DNA of 64,000 nt from Pseudomonas schmalbachii (GCF_017589465.1 NZ_JAELYA010000002.1:496001-560000); one strand, 5' to 3'; positions 52,505 to 61,546 are shown, counted from the stretch's first letter. Numbers and translations: made by a program. Notes: a model not told the origin generated them from the sequence alone.

Positions 52505-54181
52505 GTGTCCCAGACAGACCAAGAACTCTCTCAGCAAGCATCCGAACACACCCTGAGCCTCAATCCGGTCATCAGCCCACGTCGGCGCGACCTGCTCAGC
52601 ACTGTGCGCAAGGTGCTCGTGCAAGCCCTGAAACAACCGGTGCACAGCGCCAAGCACGCCACTTCGCTGGGCCTCGAACTGACCAGCATCCTGTTCGGCC
52701 GCTCTGAGCTGCAACCGCAGAAAGGCGACAAGCGCTTCAACGACCCGGCCTGGCAGAAAAGCCCGCTGTACCGCCGCTACCTGCAGACCTACCTGGCCTG
52801 GAGCAACGAGCTGAACGACTGGCTGAGCACCAGCAATCTCTCCGACGACGACACCAAGCGCGGCCAGTTCGTCGTCAGCCTGGTGACCGACGCCCTGGCG
52901 CCGACCAATGGCATCGCCAACCCGGAAGCCCTCCGCCGCTTCTTCGAAACCGGCGGCAAGAGCGCGCTGGACGGCGTATCCAACCTGCTGCAGGACCTGA
53001 TCAACAACGGCGGCATGCCCAGCCAGGTGAAGAAGAGCGCCTTCGAAGTCGGCGGCAACCTGGCCATCACCGAGGGCGCCGTGGTGTTCCGCAGCGAGGT
53101 GCTGGAGCTGATCCAGTACAAGCCGGTGACCGCCCAGGTGCAGCAACGCCCGCTGCTGGTGGTGCCGCCGCAGATCAACAAGTACTACGTGTTCGACCTC
53201 TCGCCCGAGAAGAGCATGGCGAAGTTCATCGTCGAGAACGGCGTCCAGACCTTCGTGGTGAGCTGGCGCAATCCCGGCAAGATGCATCGCGAGTGGGGCC
53301 TGTCCACCTATGTCGAGGCGCTGAAGGAAGCCGTCGACGTGGTGCTCGCCATCACCGGCAGCGCCGACCTGAACATGATCGGCGCCTGCTCCGGCGGCAT
53401 CACCATGTCCGCCCTGATGGGCCATTACGCGGCAATCGGCGAACCCAAGGTGAATGCCTTCACCCTGCTGGTCGCGGCGCTGGATACCCATGTCGACAAC
53501 CAGATGGCGCTGTTCGTCGACGAGAAGACCCTGGAAAACGCCAAGCGCTTCTCCTACCAGGCCGGCATCCTCGAAGGCCGCGACCTGTCGCGGGCGTTCA
53601 CCTGGATGCGCCCGAACGACCTGATCTGGAGCTACTGGGTCAACAACTACCTGCTCGGCAACGAGCCGCCGGCGTTCGACATCCTCTACTGGAACAACGA
53701 CACCACCAACCTGCCGGCGGCGCTGCACGGCGAGTTCATCGACCTGTACCAGAACAACCCGCTGACCCGCTCCGGTGCCTTGGAAGTCTGCGGCACGCCG
53801 ATCGACCTGCAGCAGGTGACCTGCGACTACTACTGCGTCGCCGGCGCCACCGACCACATCACCACCTGGGATGCCTGCTACCGCTCGTCCCACCTGTTCG
53901 GCGGCAACGGCCAGTTCATCCTGTCCAACAGCGGGCACATCCAGAGCATCCTCAACCCGCCGGGCAACCCCAAGGCGAGCTTCATGACCAACGCCGAACA
54001 GGGCGAGTGCCATGAAGAGTGGCTGGTGGGTGCGAGCAGGAACCCCGGTTCCTGGTGGACGCACTGGCATGCCTGGCTGCAGGAGCGCTCCGGCGAGTTC
54101 AAGAAGGCGCCGACCCGCCTCGGCAACAAGGCCCACCCGGCCGCGGAACCGGCGCCGGGCACCTACGTGCACCTGTGCTGA
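52505..54181 (+). CDS. phaC: Class II poly(3-hydroxyalkanoate) synthase
   Basis: A 558-residue medium-chain-length PHA synthase, polymerising 3-hydroxyacyl-CoA into polyester on granules. The nucleophile is in the lipase-box-like GACSGG, with Asp in GATDHITTWD and His in NSGHIQS; RFNDPAWQKSPLYRRYLQTY is typical. I choose the GTG at 52505 (VSQTDQELSQQ) because GGAG precedes it and the N-terminus then matches PhaC1 (QASEHTLSLNPVI follows); an ATG at 52487 adds six residues. Unlike the usual phaC1-phaZ-phaC2-phaD locus it stands alone, so it is an extra synthase or the locus has split. Confidence 0.92.
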   Translation: MSQTDQELSQQASEHTLSLNPVISPRRRDLLSTVRKVLVQALKQPVHSAKHATSLGLELTSILFGRSELQPQKGDKRFNDPAWQKSPLYRRYLQTYLAWSNELNDWLSTSNLSDDDTKRGQFVVSLVTDALAPTNGIANPEALRRFFETGGKSALDGVSNLLQDLINNGGMPSQVKKSAFEVGGNLAITEGAVVFRSEVLELIQYKPVTAQVQQRPLLVVPPQINKYYVFDLSPEKSMAKFIVENGVQTFVVSWRNPGKMHREWGLSTYVEALKEAVDVVLAITGSADLNMIGACSGGITMSALMGHYAAIGEPKVNAFTLLVAALDTHVDNQMALFVDEKTLENAKRFSYQAGILEGRDLSRAFTWMRPNDLIWSYWVNNYLLGNEPPAFDILYWNNDTTNLPAALHGEFIDLYQNNPLTRSGALEVCGTPIDLQQVTCDYYCVAGATDHITTWDACYRSSHLFGGNGQFILSNSGHIQSILNPPGNPKASFMTNAEQGECHEEWLVGASRNPGSWWTHWHAWLQERSGEFKKAPTRLGNKAHPAAEPAPGTYVHLC

Positions 54182-54186
54182 TATGA

Positions 54187-54214
54187 GGAAGGCCGGGACT
54201 TGTCCCGGCCTTCC
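54187..54214 (+). terminator. Hairpin after phaC
   Basis: A perfect 13-bp stem (GGAAGGCCGGGAC with GTCCCGGCCTTCC) with a two-base loop, six bases after the stop. There is no T run, but this is a typical strong 3' hairpin. Confidence 0.6.
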
Positions 54215-54220
54215 CAGTCA

Positions 54221-54256
54221 ACCCCCTCTCCCCCCGGGAGAGGGCTGGGGTGAGGG
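54221..54256. repeat. Family G half-element, copy 2
   Basis: ACCCCCTCTCCCCCCGGGAG and AGGGCTGGGGTGAGGG, one arm of the family seen whole at 5928-6046 and 56071-56189. Confidence 0.7.
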
Positions 54257-54290
54257 TAGCGCCCTGAAGCGACTGTCGCTCCAGCCGCCC

Positions 54291-55064
54291 TCAGATGAAC
54301 TGCCGCGCCGAGCCGAAGGGCACGTCGTAGCCGAACTCCCTGAGCGGCCGCTCGCACTCCTCCGCCAGTCGTTCCAGCCGGGGTTTGTCGAGCAGCGTGA
54401 TGCGCCCGTATTTCTGCTCGATCATCCCATCCGCCTCCCACTGTTTGAGCACCTGGTTGATGCGCTGGCGCGACGCGCCGAGCAACTGCGCCAGGGTTTC
54501 CTGCGGCAGATGCAGTGCGATGCTGACGACCCCGTCGGACGTGTTCGAACCGAAGCCCAGGGCGAGGATCAGCAGGCGGCTGGCGAGGCGTTTTTCCAGC
54601 GCCTGGGTGCTGGCCGCTTCGTAGATCGACAGCAGGTAGCGCACGCGCCGGCATTGCAGTTCCAGCAGTTGCTGCCTGAAGACCGGATGCCGTTGCTGCA
54701 GCTCGACGAAATCCGCAAGCCTGATCTGCAGCAGCACGCTGGGCAGGTGGGCGTAGGAGTCATAGGCGCGCGGCAGTCCGTCGATCATCGCCAGGTCACC
54801 GAGCCAACTGCCCGGGTCGTAGAAATGCATCACGCTCTCCTGCCCCTCGCAGGACACGGAGCTCAGGCGAATGGCGCCTTCCAGTACGGCATACCAGCCC
54901 TTCGGGTCCTCGCCGCGACGGCACAGGCACTCGTCGGGCATCAGCGTGCGCAGTTGCCCGCGCGCCATGATGTCCTCGCGCAACTCCTCCGGCAGGCCGG
55001 CGAACCAGGGGTTGCTCATCAGTACGGCGCGATGCTGTTCAGACAGTTGAAAGATGCTCTTCAC
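54291..55064 (-). CDS. Crp/Fnr-family transcriptional regulator
   Basis: A roughly 257-residue regulator: an N-terminal cyclic-nucleotide-binding-like sensor (LRTLMPDECLCRRGEDPKGW, YAVLEGAIRLSSV, DPGSWLGDLAMIDGLPRAY), a dimer helix and a C-terminal winged helix (HLPQETLAQLLGASRQRINQ VLKQWEADG). It lacks the N-terminal Cys cluster of FNR/Anr, so it is not an iron-sulfur oxygen sensor of that type. The effector is unknown. I favour the GTG at 55064 (VKSIFQLSEQH) with AGGGA upstream; a TTG at 55121 would add 19 residues. It is convergent with phaC, and control of phaC is possible but not shown. Confidence 0.85.
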   Translation of the reverse strand: MKSIFQLSEQHRAVLMSNPWFAGLPEELREDIMARGQLRTLMPDECLCRRGEDPKGWYAVLEGAIRLSSVSCEGQESVMHFYDPGSWLGDLAMIDGLPRAYDSYAHLPSVLLQIRLADFVELQQRHPVFRQQLLELQCRRVRYLLSIYEAASTQALEKRLASRLLILALGFGSNTSDGVVSIALHLPQETLAQLLGASRQRINQVLKQWEADGMIEQKYGRITLLDKPRLERLAEECERPLREFGYDVPFGSARQFI

Positions 55065-55197
55065 ACGTCGGTCCCTGGCAGTTCGATCACGAAAACTCCT
55101 GCTCTCATCGCACCTTAGCAAAAGTTGACGCGATCGGAACGTAGCCGCTGACCGGGGCGAAAAAACTGTCAGAAAAAGCCGTTCAAGGCGGAGCGTG

Positions 55198-56034
55198 TCA
55201 GAACGGCCTGTCGCCGAGGATGGTTGCCCTGTGCATCACCCGCCGCTGCGGGCGGTAGTCGTCGGTGGCGTAGTGCTGGGTCACGCGGTTGTCCCAAAAC
55301 GCCACGTCGTTGGCCTGCCAGCGCCAGCGCACGGTGAACTCCGGACGGCTGGCGTGGGCGAACAGCAGATTCAGCAGCGCGCGGCTTTCCGCTGGTTCCA
55401 GTTCGTTGATGCGGAGGGTGAAGCCATCGTTGACGAACAGCGCCTTGCGCCCGGTGACCGGATGGGTGCGCACCACCGGGTGCACGCGTGGCGGATGATC
55501 GCGGCGCGCCTGCTCCAGCCGCGCGAGGTCGGCGTCGGTGGCGCCGAAGCGTTCCTGCGGGAAGGATTTGCCGATGTCGTGGGTCGCGGTGAGCCCGTCG
55601 AGCAGCGTCTGCAACGGCTTCGACAGCGCCTCGAAGGCGGCGATGCCGCTGGCCCAGAGGGTATCGCCGCCATACGCCGGCACCTGCTTGGCGGCCAGCA
55701 CCGCACCGAGGGCCGGGGTTTCCAGGAAGGTCACGTCGGTGTGCCAGATGGCGTTGTCGCGCATGTCGGTGACCGCCGTGTCGAGCACGATCACCTCGCG
55801 CTGTTCCGGCACGCTGGGGTAGATCGGATGGATATGCAGATCGCCAAAGCGCGCGGCGAAGGCCGCCTGTTGCTGAGGTTGCAGCGGCTGGTTGCGGAAG
55901 AACAGCACCTGATGCTGCAGCAGGGCCTGTTCGAGGGCGTGCTGCTGTTTCTCGTCGATGGGCTGGCTCAGGTCGATGCCGGAAACCACGGCGCCGAGGG
56001 CGGGGCTGAGGGGTTCGATGGTGAGGTTGGTCAT
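55198..56034 (-). CDS. tauD: Taurine dioxygenase TauD
   Basis: A 278-residue Fe(II)/2-oxoglutarate dioxygenase that hydroxylates taurine, releasing sulfite and aminoacetaldehyde. The metal-binding HxD is in WHTDVTF (about residues 97-103), the distal His is in [10 protein letters not shown] near the C-terminus, and the 2-oxoglutarate-binding Arg is in [11 protein letters not shown]. Length and sequence are typical of TauD. It is the last gene of tauABCD; 260 bp with two repeat elements separate it from tauC, so its expression may be uncoupled by hairpins. Confidence 0.93.
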   Translation of the reverse strand: MTNLTIEPLSPALGAVVSGIDLSQPIDEKQQHALEQALLQHQVLFFRNQPLQPQQQAAFAARFGDLHIHPIYPSVPEQREVIVLDTAVTDMRDNAIWHTDVTFLETPALGAVLAAKQVPAYGGDTLWASGIAAFEALSKPLQTLLDGLTATHDIGKSFPQERFGATDADLARLEQARRDHPPRVHPVVRTHPVTGRKALFVNDGFTLRINELEPAESRALLNLLFAHASRPEFTVRWRWQANDVAFWDNRVTQHYATDDYRPQRRVMHRATILGDRPF

Positions 56035-56070
56035 TTCGTTTTCTCGTTCTGGATTCGGGTGTAGGCCGTT

Positions 56071-56189
56071 CCCTCACCCCTGCCCTCTCCCGGAGGGAGA
56101 GGGGGTTGAATGGTGCCGGCTGGAATCAATGGCACCCGGCCACGTCATTCCAGTCCCCTCTCCCTCCGGGAGAGGGTTAGGGTGAGGGG
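56071..56189. repeat. Dispersed palindrome pair, family G, copy 3
   Basis: CCCTCACCCCTGCCCTCTCC through CCGGGAGAGGGTTAGGGTGAGG, nearly the same as 5928-6046. It lies inside the tau operon between tauC and tauD. Confidence 0.8.
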
Positions 56190-56200
56190 CTTCCAATCCC

Positions 56201-56286
56201 GTAGGTTGGTGCTGAGCTTGCGAAGCCCAACATCTCTCCCCGGCGCTGCTGATCGTTGGGCTTCGCTGCGCTCAGCGCCAACCTAC
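56201..56286. repeat. REPIN, family A, copy 7
   Basis: GTAGGTTGGTGCTGAGC through CTCAGCGCCAACCTAC, directly after the family G pair and nine bases from the tauC stop. Confidence 0.85.
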
Positions 56287-56294
56287 GCATGCCC

Positions 56295-57110
56295 TCACTC
56301 CCACGATGCAAACCTCTTCTGCACCCACCGCAATCCCACCTCGAACGCCAGCGCAATCCCCGCGATCAGCAGAATCCCCAGCACCACCACATCGGTGGCA
56401 AGGAACTGTGCGGCGGACTGCACCATGAAGCCGAGGCCGCGATTGGCGGCGATCAGTTCGGCGGCGACCAGGGTTGACCAGCCGACGCCGAGGGCGATAC
56501 GCAGGCCGGTCAGGACTTCCGGCAGCGCGCTGGGCAGCACCACGTGGCGCACCACCTGCCAGCGGTTGGCGCCGAGGCAGCGCACCGCCTGGATGCGCGA
56601 CTTGTCCACACGGCGCACGCCGGCGGCAGTGGCGATCAGCAGCGGGGCGAACAGCGCCAGATAGATCAGCAGCACCTTGGACAGCTCGCCGATGCCGAAC
56701 CAGATGACGATCAGCGGCAGGTAGGCCAGTGGCGGAATCGGCCGGTAGAACTCCACCAGCGGATCGAACGCCGCGCCAACCAGCGGATTCAGGCCCATCA
56801 GCACGCCCAGCGGAATCGCCGTCAGCACCGCCGCGCCCAGCGCCAGCAGCACGCGCAGCAGGCTGGTGCCGATGTGCTGCCACAGGCTGGCGTCGACGTA
56901 GCCTTCGGCGCGCAGGCGCTGCAGGGCCTCGAAGAGTTGTTCGGGAGCCGGCAGGAACAGGGTGTCGACCCAGCCCAGGTGAGTTGCCAGCCACCACAGG
57001 ACGAGCAGGCCGACCAGCGAGCCCGCGGCGGCCCAGCGCTGGTCGATGCCGGTGGGACGCGGTTTGCGAACGGCCGGCGGGAGTTTTGCGGCGAGCGCTT
57101 CAGTGGGCAT
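56295..57110 (-). CDS. tauC: Taurine ABC transporter permease TauC
   Basis: A 271-residue inner-membrane permease of the SsuC/TauC type with about six helices (LVGLLVLWWLATHLGW, LLRVLLALGAAVLTAIPLGV, LAYLPLIVIWFGIGELSKVL and so on). The EAA loop that docks the ATPase is visible around AVRCLGANRWQVVRHVVLP. The ATG at 57110 overlaps the end of tauB by 11 bp, so translation is coupled; the open frame extends upstream but has no ribosome site. It imports taurine with TauA and TauB. Confidence 0.93.
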   Translation of the reverse strand: MPTEALAAKLPPAVRKPRPTGIDQRWAAAGSLVGLLVLWWLATHLGWVDTLFLPAPEQLFEALQRLRAEGYVDASLWQHIGTSLLRVLLALGAAVLTAIPLGVLMGLNPLVGAAFDPLVEFYRPIPPLAYLPLIVIWFGIGELSKVLLIYLALFAPLLIATAAGVRRVDKSRIQAVRCLGANRWQVVRHVVLPSALPEVLTGLRIALGVGWSTLVAAELIAANRGLGFMVQSAAQFLATDVVVLGILLIAGIALAFEVGLRWVQKRFASWE

Positions 57111-57891
57111 TTTCGGCCTCCGGTTCTTCAAGGAACTCGTCAAGCAGCTCCTGGCGCAAACGAGCGAATTCAGGATCGGCCTTGATCGAGCGCACCGGCT
57201 CGCCGGCCGCATAACGCCGCGCGAAGTCCAGCGACAGGCGGCGGACGATGCGCGCCGGCGGGCCGTCCATCACCAGCAGGTCGGTGGCGAGGAACAGCGC
57301 CTCGTCGACGCTGTGGGTAATCAGGAACAACCCCTTGCCGGTCTTGCGCCAGAGGTCGAGGGTGAGCACCTGCATGCGCTCGCGGGTCAGCGCATCGAGG
57401 GCGCCGAAGGGTTCGTCGAGCAGGAGGAAATCCGGCTCCACCGCCAGCGCGCGGGCCAGCCCGAGACGCTGGCGCTGACCGCCGGAAAGCTGGGAAATGC
57501 GGTAGTCGGTGTGCTCCTGCAGACCAACCAGTTCCAGCACTTCACGCGCCCGCGCCTCGCGTTCGGCCTTGCCCAGGCCGCGAATGCGCAGGCCGAGGGC
57601 GACGTTCTCCAGCGCGCTCAGCCACGGCATCAGGGCGTCGTCCTGGAACACCACACCGCGCTCGCCACCGGGGCCTTCGAGGGTGCGGCCATCGATCTGC
57701 ACGCGGCCGCTGTCCGGCGCCTGGAACCCGGCCAGCACATTGAGCAGGCTGGACTTGCCGCAGCCGGACGGCCCAAGCACCACCAGCGACTCGCCCTTGG
57801 CCAGGCTCAGGTTCAGGTCGCGCAGCACCTGGCGGGTGCGGCCATGCTGCTGGAATGAGAGGCTGACCCCCTCGGCCGTCAAACGGCTCAT
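57100..57891 (-). CDS. tauB: Taurine ABC transporter ATPase TauB
   Basis: A 263-residue ABC ATPase. Walker A is GPSGCGKSSLLN, the Q-loop is VVFQDDALMPWL, the signature is LSGGQRQRLGLARAL, Walker B is FLLLDEPFGALDALTR, and the H-loop His is in LITHSVDEA. It energises the TauABC importer. GGAGGG precedes the ATG. About 216 bp with family D and G repeats separate it from tauA. Confidence 0.94.
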   Translation of the reverse strand: MSRLTAEGVSLSFQQHGRTRQVLRDLNLSLAKGESLVVLGPSGCGKSSLLNVLAGFQAPDSGRVQIDGRTLEGPGGERGVVFQDDALMPWLSALENVALGLRIRGLGKAEREARAREVLELVGLQEHTDYRISQLSGGQRQRLGLARALAVEPDFLLLDEPFGALDALTRERMQVLTLDLWRKTGKGLFLITHSVDEALFLATDLLVMDGPPARIVRRLSLDFARRYAAGEPVRSIKADPEFARLRQELLDEFLEEPEAENAH

Positions 57892-57953
57892 GATTCTGCC
57901 CTCCGCAGGGTGAGAAGAAACTCGGGAAATCGCTCCAATGGGCCGGGGCGGGC

Positions 57954-58098
57954 GTAGGGTGGATCACGCTCCATCGATCCACCATGGCCGCGCAGGCGGC
58001 CGCGCAATGGTGGATGGAAGAGCGCCATCCACCCTACGGTCTTACCGGCAACGCCGTGCCAGTCCCCTCTCCCTCCGGGAGAGGGTTAGGGTGAGGGG
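57954..58098. repeat. REPIN family D copy 3 (57954-58037) and family G half (58063-58098)
   Basis: GTAGGGTGGATCACGC through CATCCACCCTAC, then CCCCTCTCCCTCCGGGAGAG with GGGTTAGGGTGAGGG. Both lie between tauA and tauB. Confidence 0.78.
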
Positions 58099-58107
58099 AA
58101 ACCGAAC

Positions 58108-59118
58108 TCAGCGTTGCCCCACCTGCACCGACTCCGCCTGCCGCACATACTCCGCGCTGACATACGGCGAGTAATCGCCGAGAACGGTGGGCACACGCTT
58201 CTGCTCCTTGAGGAACGCCGCAGTGCCGGCGATATCCTTCGCCGTGCCGCCGCCGAGCAGCGCGCTGGAAAGCTGTTCCTTCGTTTCGGGGAAGGCCGAG
58301 CCGGCGAGCAGTTCAGGCACATCCTTCGGATCGGCGCCGGTCAGCCGGGCGATCTTCTTCACCTGTTCGGAATCGGCGGTCCACTCGGCCTTGTGCGCGT
58401 TGTAGTCGGCGAAGGAATCCAGGCTGACCTTGGCGAACTTGGCGATGACTTCCGGGTGCTTCTCGGCGAAGTCCTTGCGCGCTACCCAGACTTCGAAGGT
58501 CGGCGCGCCCCACTGGCCGACTTCCGCCGCATCGGTCAGGACCTTGCCACTCTTCTTGATTTCGCCGAGGGCCGGCGACCAGACGAAGGCGCCGTCGATG
58601 TCGCCGCGACGCCAGGCGGCGGCGATCTCGCTGGGGTTGAGGTTGACGATCTTCACCTTGGCTGGATCGATTTTCCAATGCTTCAGCGCGCCCAGCAGGC
58701 TGTAGTGCGAGGTGGACACGAAGGGCGTGGCGATGGTCTTGCCGACCAGGTCCTCTGGCTTGTCGATCTTGCTGCCGTTGCGCACCACCAGAGCCTCGGC
58801 GGCGTTGATCTGCGCGGAGACGATGAAGGCGACGATCGGCAGTCCGCGCGAAGTGGCGGCGGCCAGCGGGCTGGAGCCGATATTGCCGAGCTGCACGTCG
58901 CCGGAGGCGATGGCCGCGATCACTTCCGGACCGCTGTTGAAACGGCGCCAGTCGAGTTTTTCGCCGATGGCCTTTTCATAGGTGCCGTCGGCCTGGGGAA
59001 CCTTGGTCGGGTCGATGCCGGTCTGGTAGCCGAGGGTGATGTCGGCCTGGGCGACACCGGCGATACCGGCGAGGGTCAGCGCGGCCAGCAGCCGGCGCGG
59101 GGAGAAGGTGCGTTTCAT
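58108..59118 (-). CDS. tauA: Taurine-binding periplasmic protein TauA
   Basis: A 336-residue periplasmic binding protein of the TauA/SsuA family. The signal peptide is LLAALTLAGIAGVAQA, cleaved before DITLGYQTG. The sequence then follows TauA (ITLGYQTGIDPTKVPQADGT, DVQLGNIGSSPLAAATSRGL, RRGDIDGAFVWSPALGEI, VWVARKDFAEKHPEV). AAGGAG precedes the ATG at 59118. It is the first gene of tauABCD; the AT-rich stretch at 59220-59264 lies upstream. Sulfate-starvation control by CysB or Cbl-like regulators is known for such operons but no site is asserted. Confidence 0.94.
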   Translation of the reverse strand: MKRTFSPRRLLAALTLAGIAGVAQADITLGYQTGIDPTKVPQADGTYEKAIGEKLDWRRFNSGPEVIAAIASGDVQLGNIGSSPLAAATSRGLPIVAFIVSAQINAAEALVVRNGSKIDKPEDLVGKTIATPFVSTSHYSLLGALKHWKIDPAKVKIVNLNPSEIAAAWRRGDIDGAFVWSPALGEIKKSGKVLTDAAEVGQWGAPTFEVWVARKDFAEKHPEVIAKFAKVSLDSFADYNAHKAEWTADSEQVKKIARLTGADPKDVPELLAGSAFPETKEQLSSALLGGGTAKDIAGTAAFLKEQKRVPTVLGDYSPYVSAEYVRQAESVQVGQR

Positions 59119-59219
59119 GCTGTACTCCTTTGGGGGCTGGGCCGCCTGCGGGAGCAAGGACGGACCACTGGACAAAATGCTGGAGAGAAATGTCCGGTGG
59201 TCCGGTAAAGCGAAGATTA

Positions 59220-59264
59220 CAGGTATAAAAAACTTAAAATAAATAATTTTTAGGAATTAATTTA
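59220..59264. promoter_or_regulatory. AT-rich upstream region of tauA
   Basis: A patch such as AAAATAAATAATTTTTAGG in otherwise about 65 % GC sequence, 102-146 bp upstream of tauA. It overlaps the stop of the EamA gene. It is like the patch before the metQ-like gene and may be an activator-binding (for example CysB-type) or UP-element region. Confidence 0.45.
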
Positions 59265-60173
59265 TGTGCTTTGCGGTTCCGCTTCGGCCACCTTCCCGCC
59301 TCGCCACTGCGGCAGGCCGATCAACACCACCGCGCCGATGATCACCGCCATCGCCGCCGCTTCCGCCATGCCGACGTGCTCGCCGGCAAACACCACCCCG
59401 AGCAACACCGCCACCGCCGGGTTGACGTAGGCATAGCTGGTGGCCGCCGCCGGGCGCACGTGGTCGAGCAGGTACATGTAGGCGCTGAAGGCGATGATCG
59501 AGCCGAACACCACCAGATAGGCCAGCGCGCCCCAGCCGGCGGCGGTCGGCAGTTCGGTCATGCGCTCGCCGCTGGACAGGCTGCCGAGCAGCAGCGCGGC
59601 GCCGCCGACCAGCATTTCCACCGCACTGGCCATCGGCCCGGCCGGCAGCGGCAGGCGCCGGCTCCACACCGACCCGAAGGCCCAGGCGGCGGCAGCGAAG
59701 AGGATCAACGCCGCCCCCGCCGGACTGCCCTGCAGGTTGGAGCCGAGGTTGAGCAGGACGATGCCGACCAGCCCGAGGCCGATCCCCGCCCATTCCAGCA
59801 GGGTGTTGCGCTGGCCGAAGAGCATGCCGAACAGCAGGGTGAACAGCGGCACCGTGGCAATCGCCAGCGCCGCGACGCCGGAGGCCACGCCCCAGTGCTC
59901 GGCGACGGTGACGCCGCCATTGCCGCAGCTGAGCAGGAGAATGCCGATGATCCCGCCGCACACCCACTCGCGCGCGGTGGGCAGGGGCGCGCCGCGCCAG
60001 AGCATCCAGCCGAACATGATCGCCCCGGCGATCAGGAAGCGGCAGCCGGCCATCAGCATCGGCGGCCAGGACTCGACGCCGATGCGGATCACCAGGTAGG
60101 TCGAGCCCCAGATGAAATAGAGGGCGAAGAAGGAGGCGATCAGCGTCAGCGAGACGCGCGCGGGGGAAGACAT
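59262..60173 (-). CDS. EamA-family (DMT) exporter, YedA-like
   Basis: A 303-residue inner-membrane transporter with ten hydrophobic segments in two EamA repeats. It opens LTLIASFFALYFIWGSTYLV IRIGV-like and has the second repeat around ALILFAAAAWAFGSVWSRR and LLDHVRPAAATSYAYVNPAV, typical of drug/metabolite exporters of the YedA branch. The substrate is unknown. The ribosome site before the ATG at 60173 is weak. It is upstream of tauA on the same strand, with its stop in the AT-rich patch. Confidence 0.88.
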   Translation of the reverse strand: MSSPARVSLTLIASFFALYFIWGSTYLVIRIGVESWPPMLMAGCRFLIAGAIMFGWMLWRGAPLPTAREWVCGGIIGILLLSCGNGGVTVAEHWGVASGVAALAIATVPLFTLLFGMLFGQRNTLLEWAGIGLGLVGIVLLNLGSNLQGSPAGAALILFAAAAWAFGSVWSRRLPLPAGPMASAVEMLVGGAALLLGSLSSGERMTELPTAAGWGALAYLVVFGSIIAFSAYMYLLDHVRPAAATSYAYVNPAVAVLLGVVFAGEHVGMAEAAAMAVIIGAVVLIGLPQWRGGKVAEAEPQST

Positions 60174-60289
60174 GGGACGGACTCGGCAGGAAAGCGGGAC
60201 CGATCATTCTAGGAGCCGTCTGCGGCGAGGGTTAGGCACAGTCAGGGTGCAAGGGAGCGGAACACTTTGCCTTGAGGCGATCACAAATC

Positions 60290-60354
60290 GTAGGGCGGGT
60301 GAAACCCGCCACAGGACGCGCTCATACATATATGGCGGGTTGCACCCGCCCTAC
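60290..60354. repeat. REPIN, family B, copy 5
   Basis: GTAGGGCGGGTGAAACCCGCC and the inverse GGCGGGTTGCACCCGCCCTAC. Confidence 0.85.
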
Positions 60355-60360
60355 GGCGGC

Positions 60361-60446
60361 GATCAGCCATGTCAGCCGGCGGCTCTGTGCTTGCCGGTGA
60401 GTCCGGATCGCCAGCAAGCTGGCTCCTACAGAAAGCACCAACCTAC
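60361..60446. repeat. Family C right half (to 60429) and family A fragment at the amrS stop
   Basis: The family C second arm GCCAGCAAGCTGGCTCCTAC is present but its first arm is missing. It runs into GCACCAACCTAC, the end of a family A element. Read on the minus strand this gives CGTAGGTTGGTGC, whose TAG is the amrS stop codon. Confidence 0.75.
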
Positions 60447-61510
60447 GACGCCAGCCTTACCGGAATGCGCCGATTGCCGAAATGCCCGGCGCTGCGGGCG
60501 AAGTGGCCGACCAATGGAGTGCCGCAATCCGGGCAGCAGCCATCCTCGGTCAGCCGGTAGTCGAGAATCGCGTAGTAGTCGCGGACGATCAGCGGCGCAC
60601 TGCAATGCGTGCAGTAGGTGGTCGCCCCTTCCAGGTCGCGCACGTTGCCCACGTACACATGCCGCAGTCCTTCGGCGAGGGCGATGCTCCGTGCGCGCAG
60701 CAGCGTCTGGTGCGGCGTGTGCCGGCGGTCGGTGAGCTTGAAGTCCGGGTGGAAGGCGGTGAAGTGCAGCGGCACTTCCGGCGACAGCTCCCGCGCCACC
60801 CAGCGCGACAACGCGGTGATCTCAGCGTCGCTGTCGTTGGCCTCGGGGATCAGCAGGGTGGTGATCTCCAGCCAGGTGTCGGTGTCGTGGTAGATGAAGC
60901 CCAGCGTGTCGAGCACCGGCGCCAGGTGCGCGCCGCAGTACTTCGTGTAGAACTCCTCGGTGAAGCCCTTGAGGTCGACGTTGGCCGCATCCATCGCCGC
61001 GTAGAACTCCTCGCGGGCGCACTGGCCGATGTAGCCGGCGGTGACCGCCACGCTGTGCACGCCGACCCGCCGGCATTCGGCGGCGATGTCGATGGCGTAC
61101 TCGGCGAAGATCACCGGGTCGTTGTAGGTGAAGGCGACGCTGGCCGCGCCGGTCTCGATGGCCGCGCGGGCGATGGTGGCCGGCTCGGCGGAATCCATCA
61201 GGCGGTCCATGTCGCGCGACTTGGAGATATCCCAGTTCTGGCAGAACTTGCACGCCAGGTTGCAACCGGCGGTGCCGAACGACAGCACGCTGGAGCCCGG
61301 CAGGTAGTGGTTGAGCGGTTTCTTTTCGATGGGGTCGATGCAGAAGCCGGAACTGCGTCCGTAAGTCGTCAGGACGATCTGCCCGCCCTCGCGCTGACGC
61401 ACGAAGCAGGCGCCACGCTGTTCGTCATGCAGCTTGCACTCGCGCGGACAGAGATCGCACTGGATGCGGCCATCCTCCAATGCATGCCACCAACGGCCGG
61501 GATAGCTCAT
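60443..61510 (-). CDS. amrS: AmmeMemoRadiSam system radical SAM enzyme
   Basis: A 355-residue radical SAM protein. The 4Fe-4S site is CNLACKFCQNW (CxxxCxxC, near residue 75), with an N-terminal Cys pair (CDLCPREC), SSGFCIDPIEKKPLNHYLPG, and a C-terminal zinc-like set (YCTHCSAPL, CCPDCGTPL). This is the radical SAM member of the widespread AMMECR1-MEMO-radical SAM triad, whose reaction I do not know. The ATG at 61510 (MSYPGRWWHAL) has GAGAGG upstream. The gene follows the MEMO/AMMECR1 fusion by 36 bp, so they are an operon. Its TAG stop lies in a repeat fragment. Confidence 0.92.
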   Translation of the reverse strand: MSYPGRWWHALEDGRIQCDLCPRECKLHDEQRGACFVRQREGGQIVLTTYGRSSGFCIDPIEKKPLNHYLPGSSVLSFGTAGCNLACKFCQNWDISKSRDMDRLMDSAEPATIARAAIETGAASVAFTYNDPVIFAEYAIDIAAECRRVGVHSVAVTAGYIGQCAREEFYAAMDAANVDLKGFTEEFYTKYCGAHLAPVLDTLGFIYHDTDTWLEITTLLIPEANDSDAEITALSRWVARELSPEVPLHFTAFHPDFKLTDRRHTPHQTLLRARSIALAEGLRHVYVGNVRDLEGATTYCTHCSAPLIVRDYYAILDYRLTEDGCCPDCGTPLVGHFARSAGHFGNRRIPVRLAS

Positions 61511-61546
61511 GTCGCACCTCTCACCGCCCGGGCGCGGGCGGCTCAC

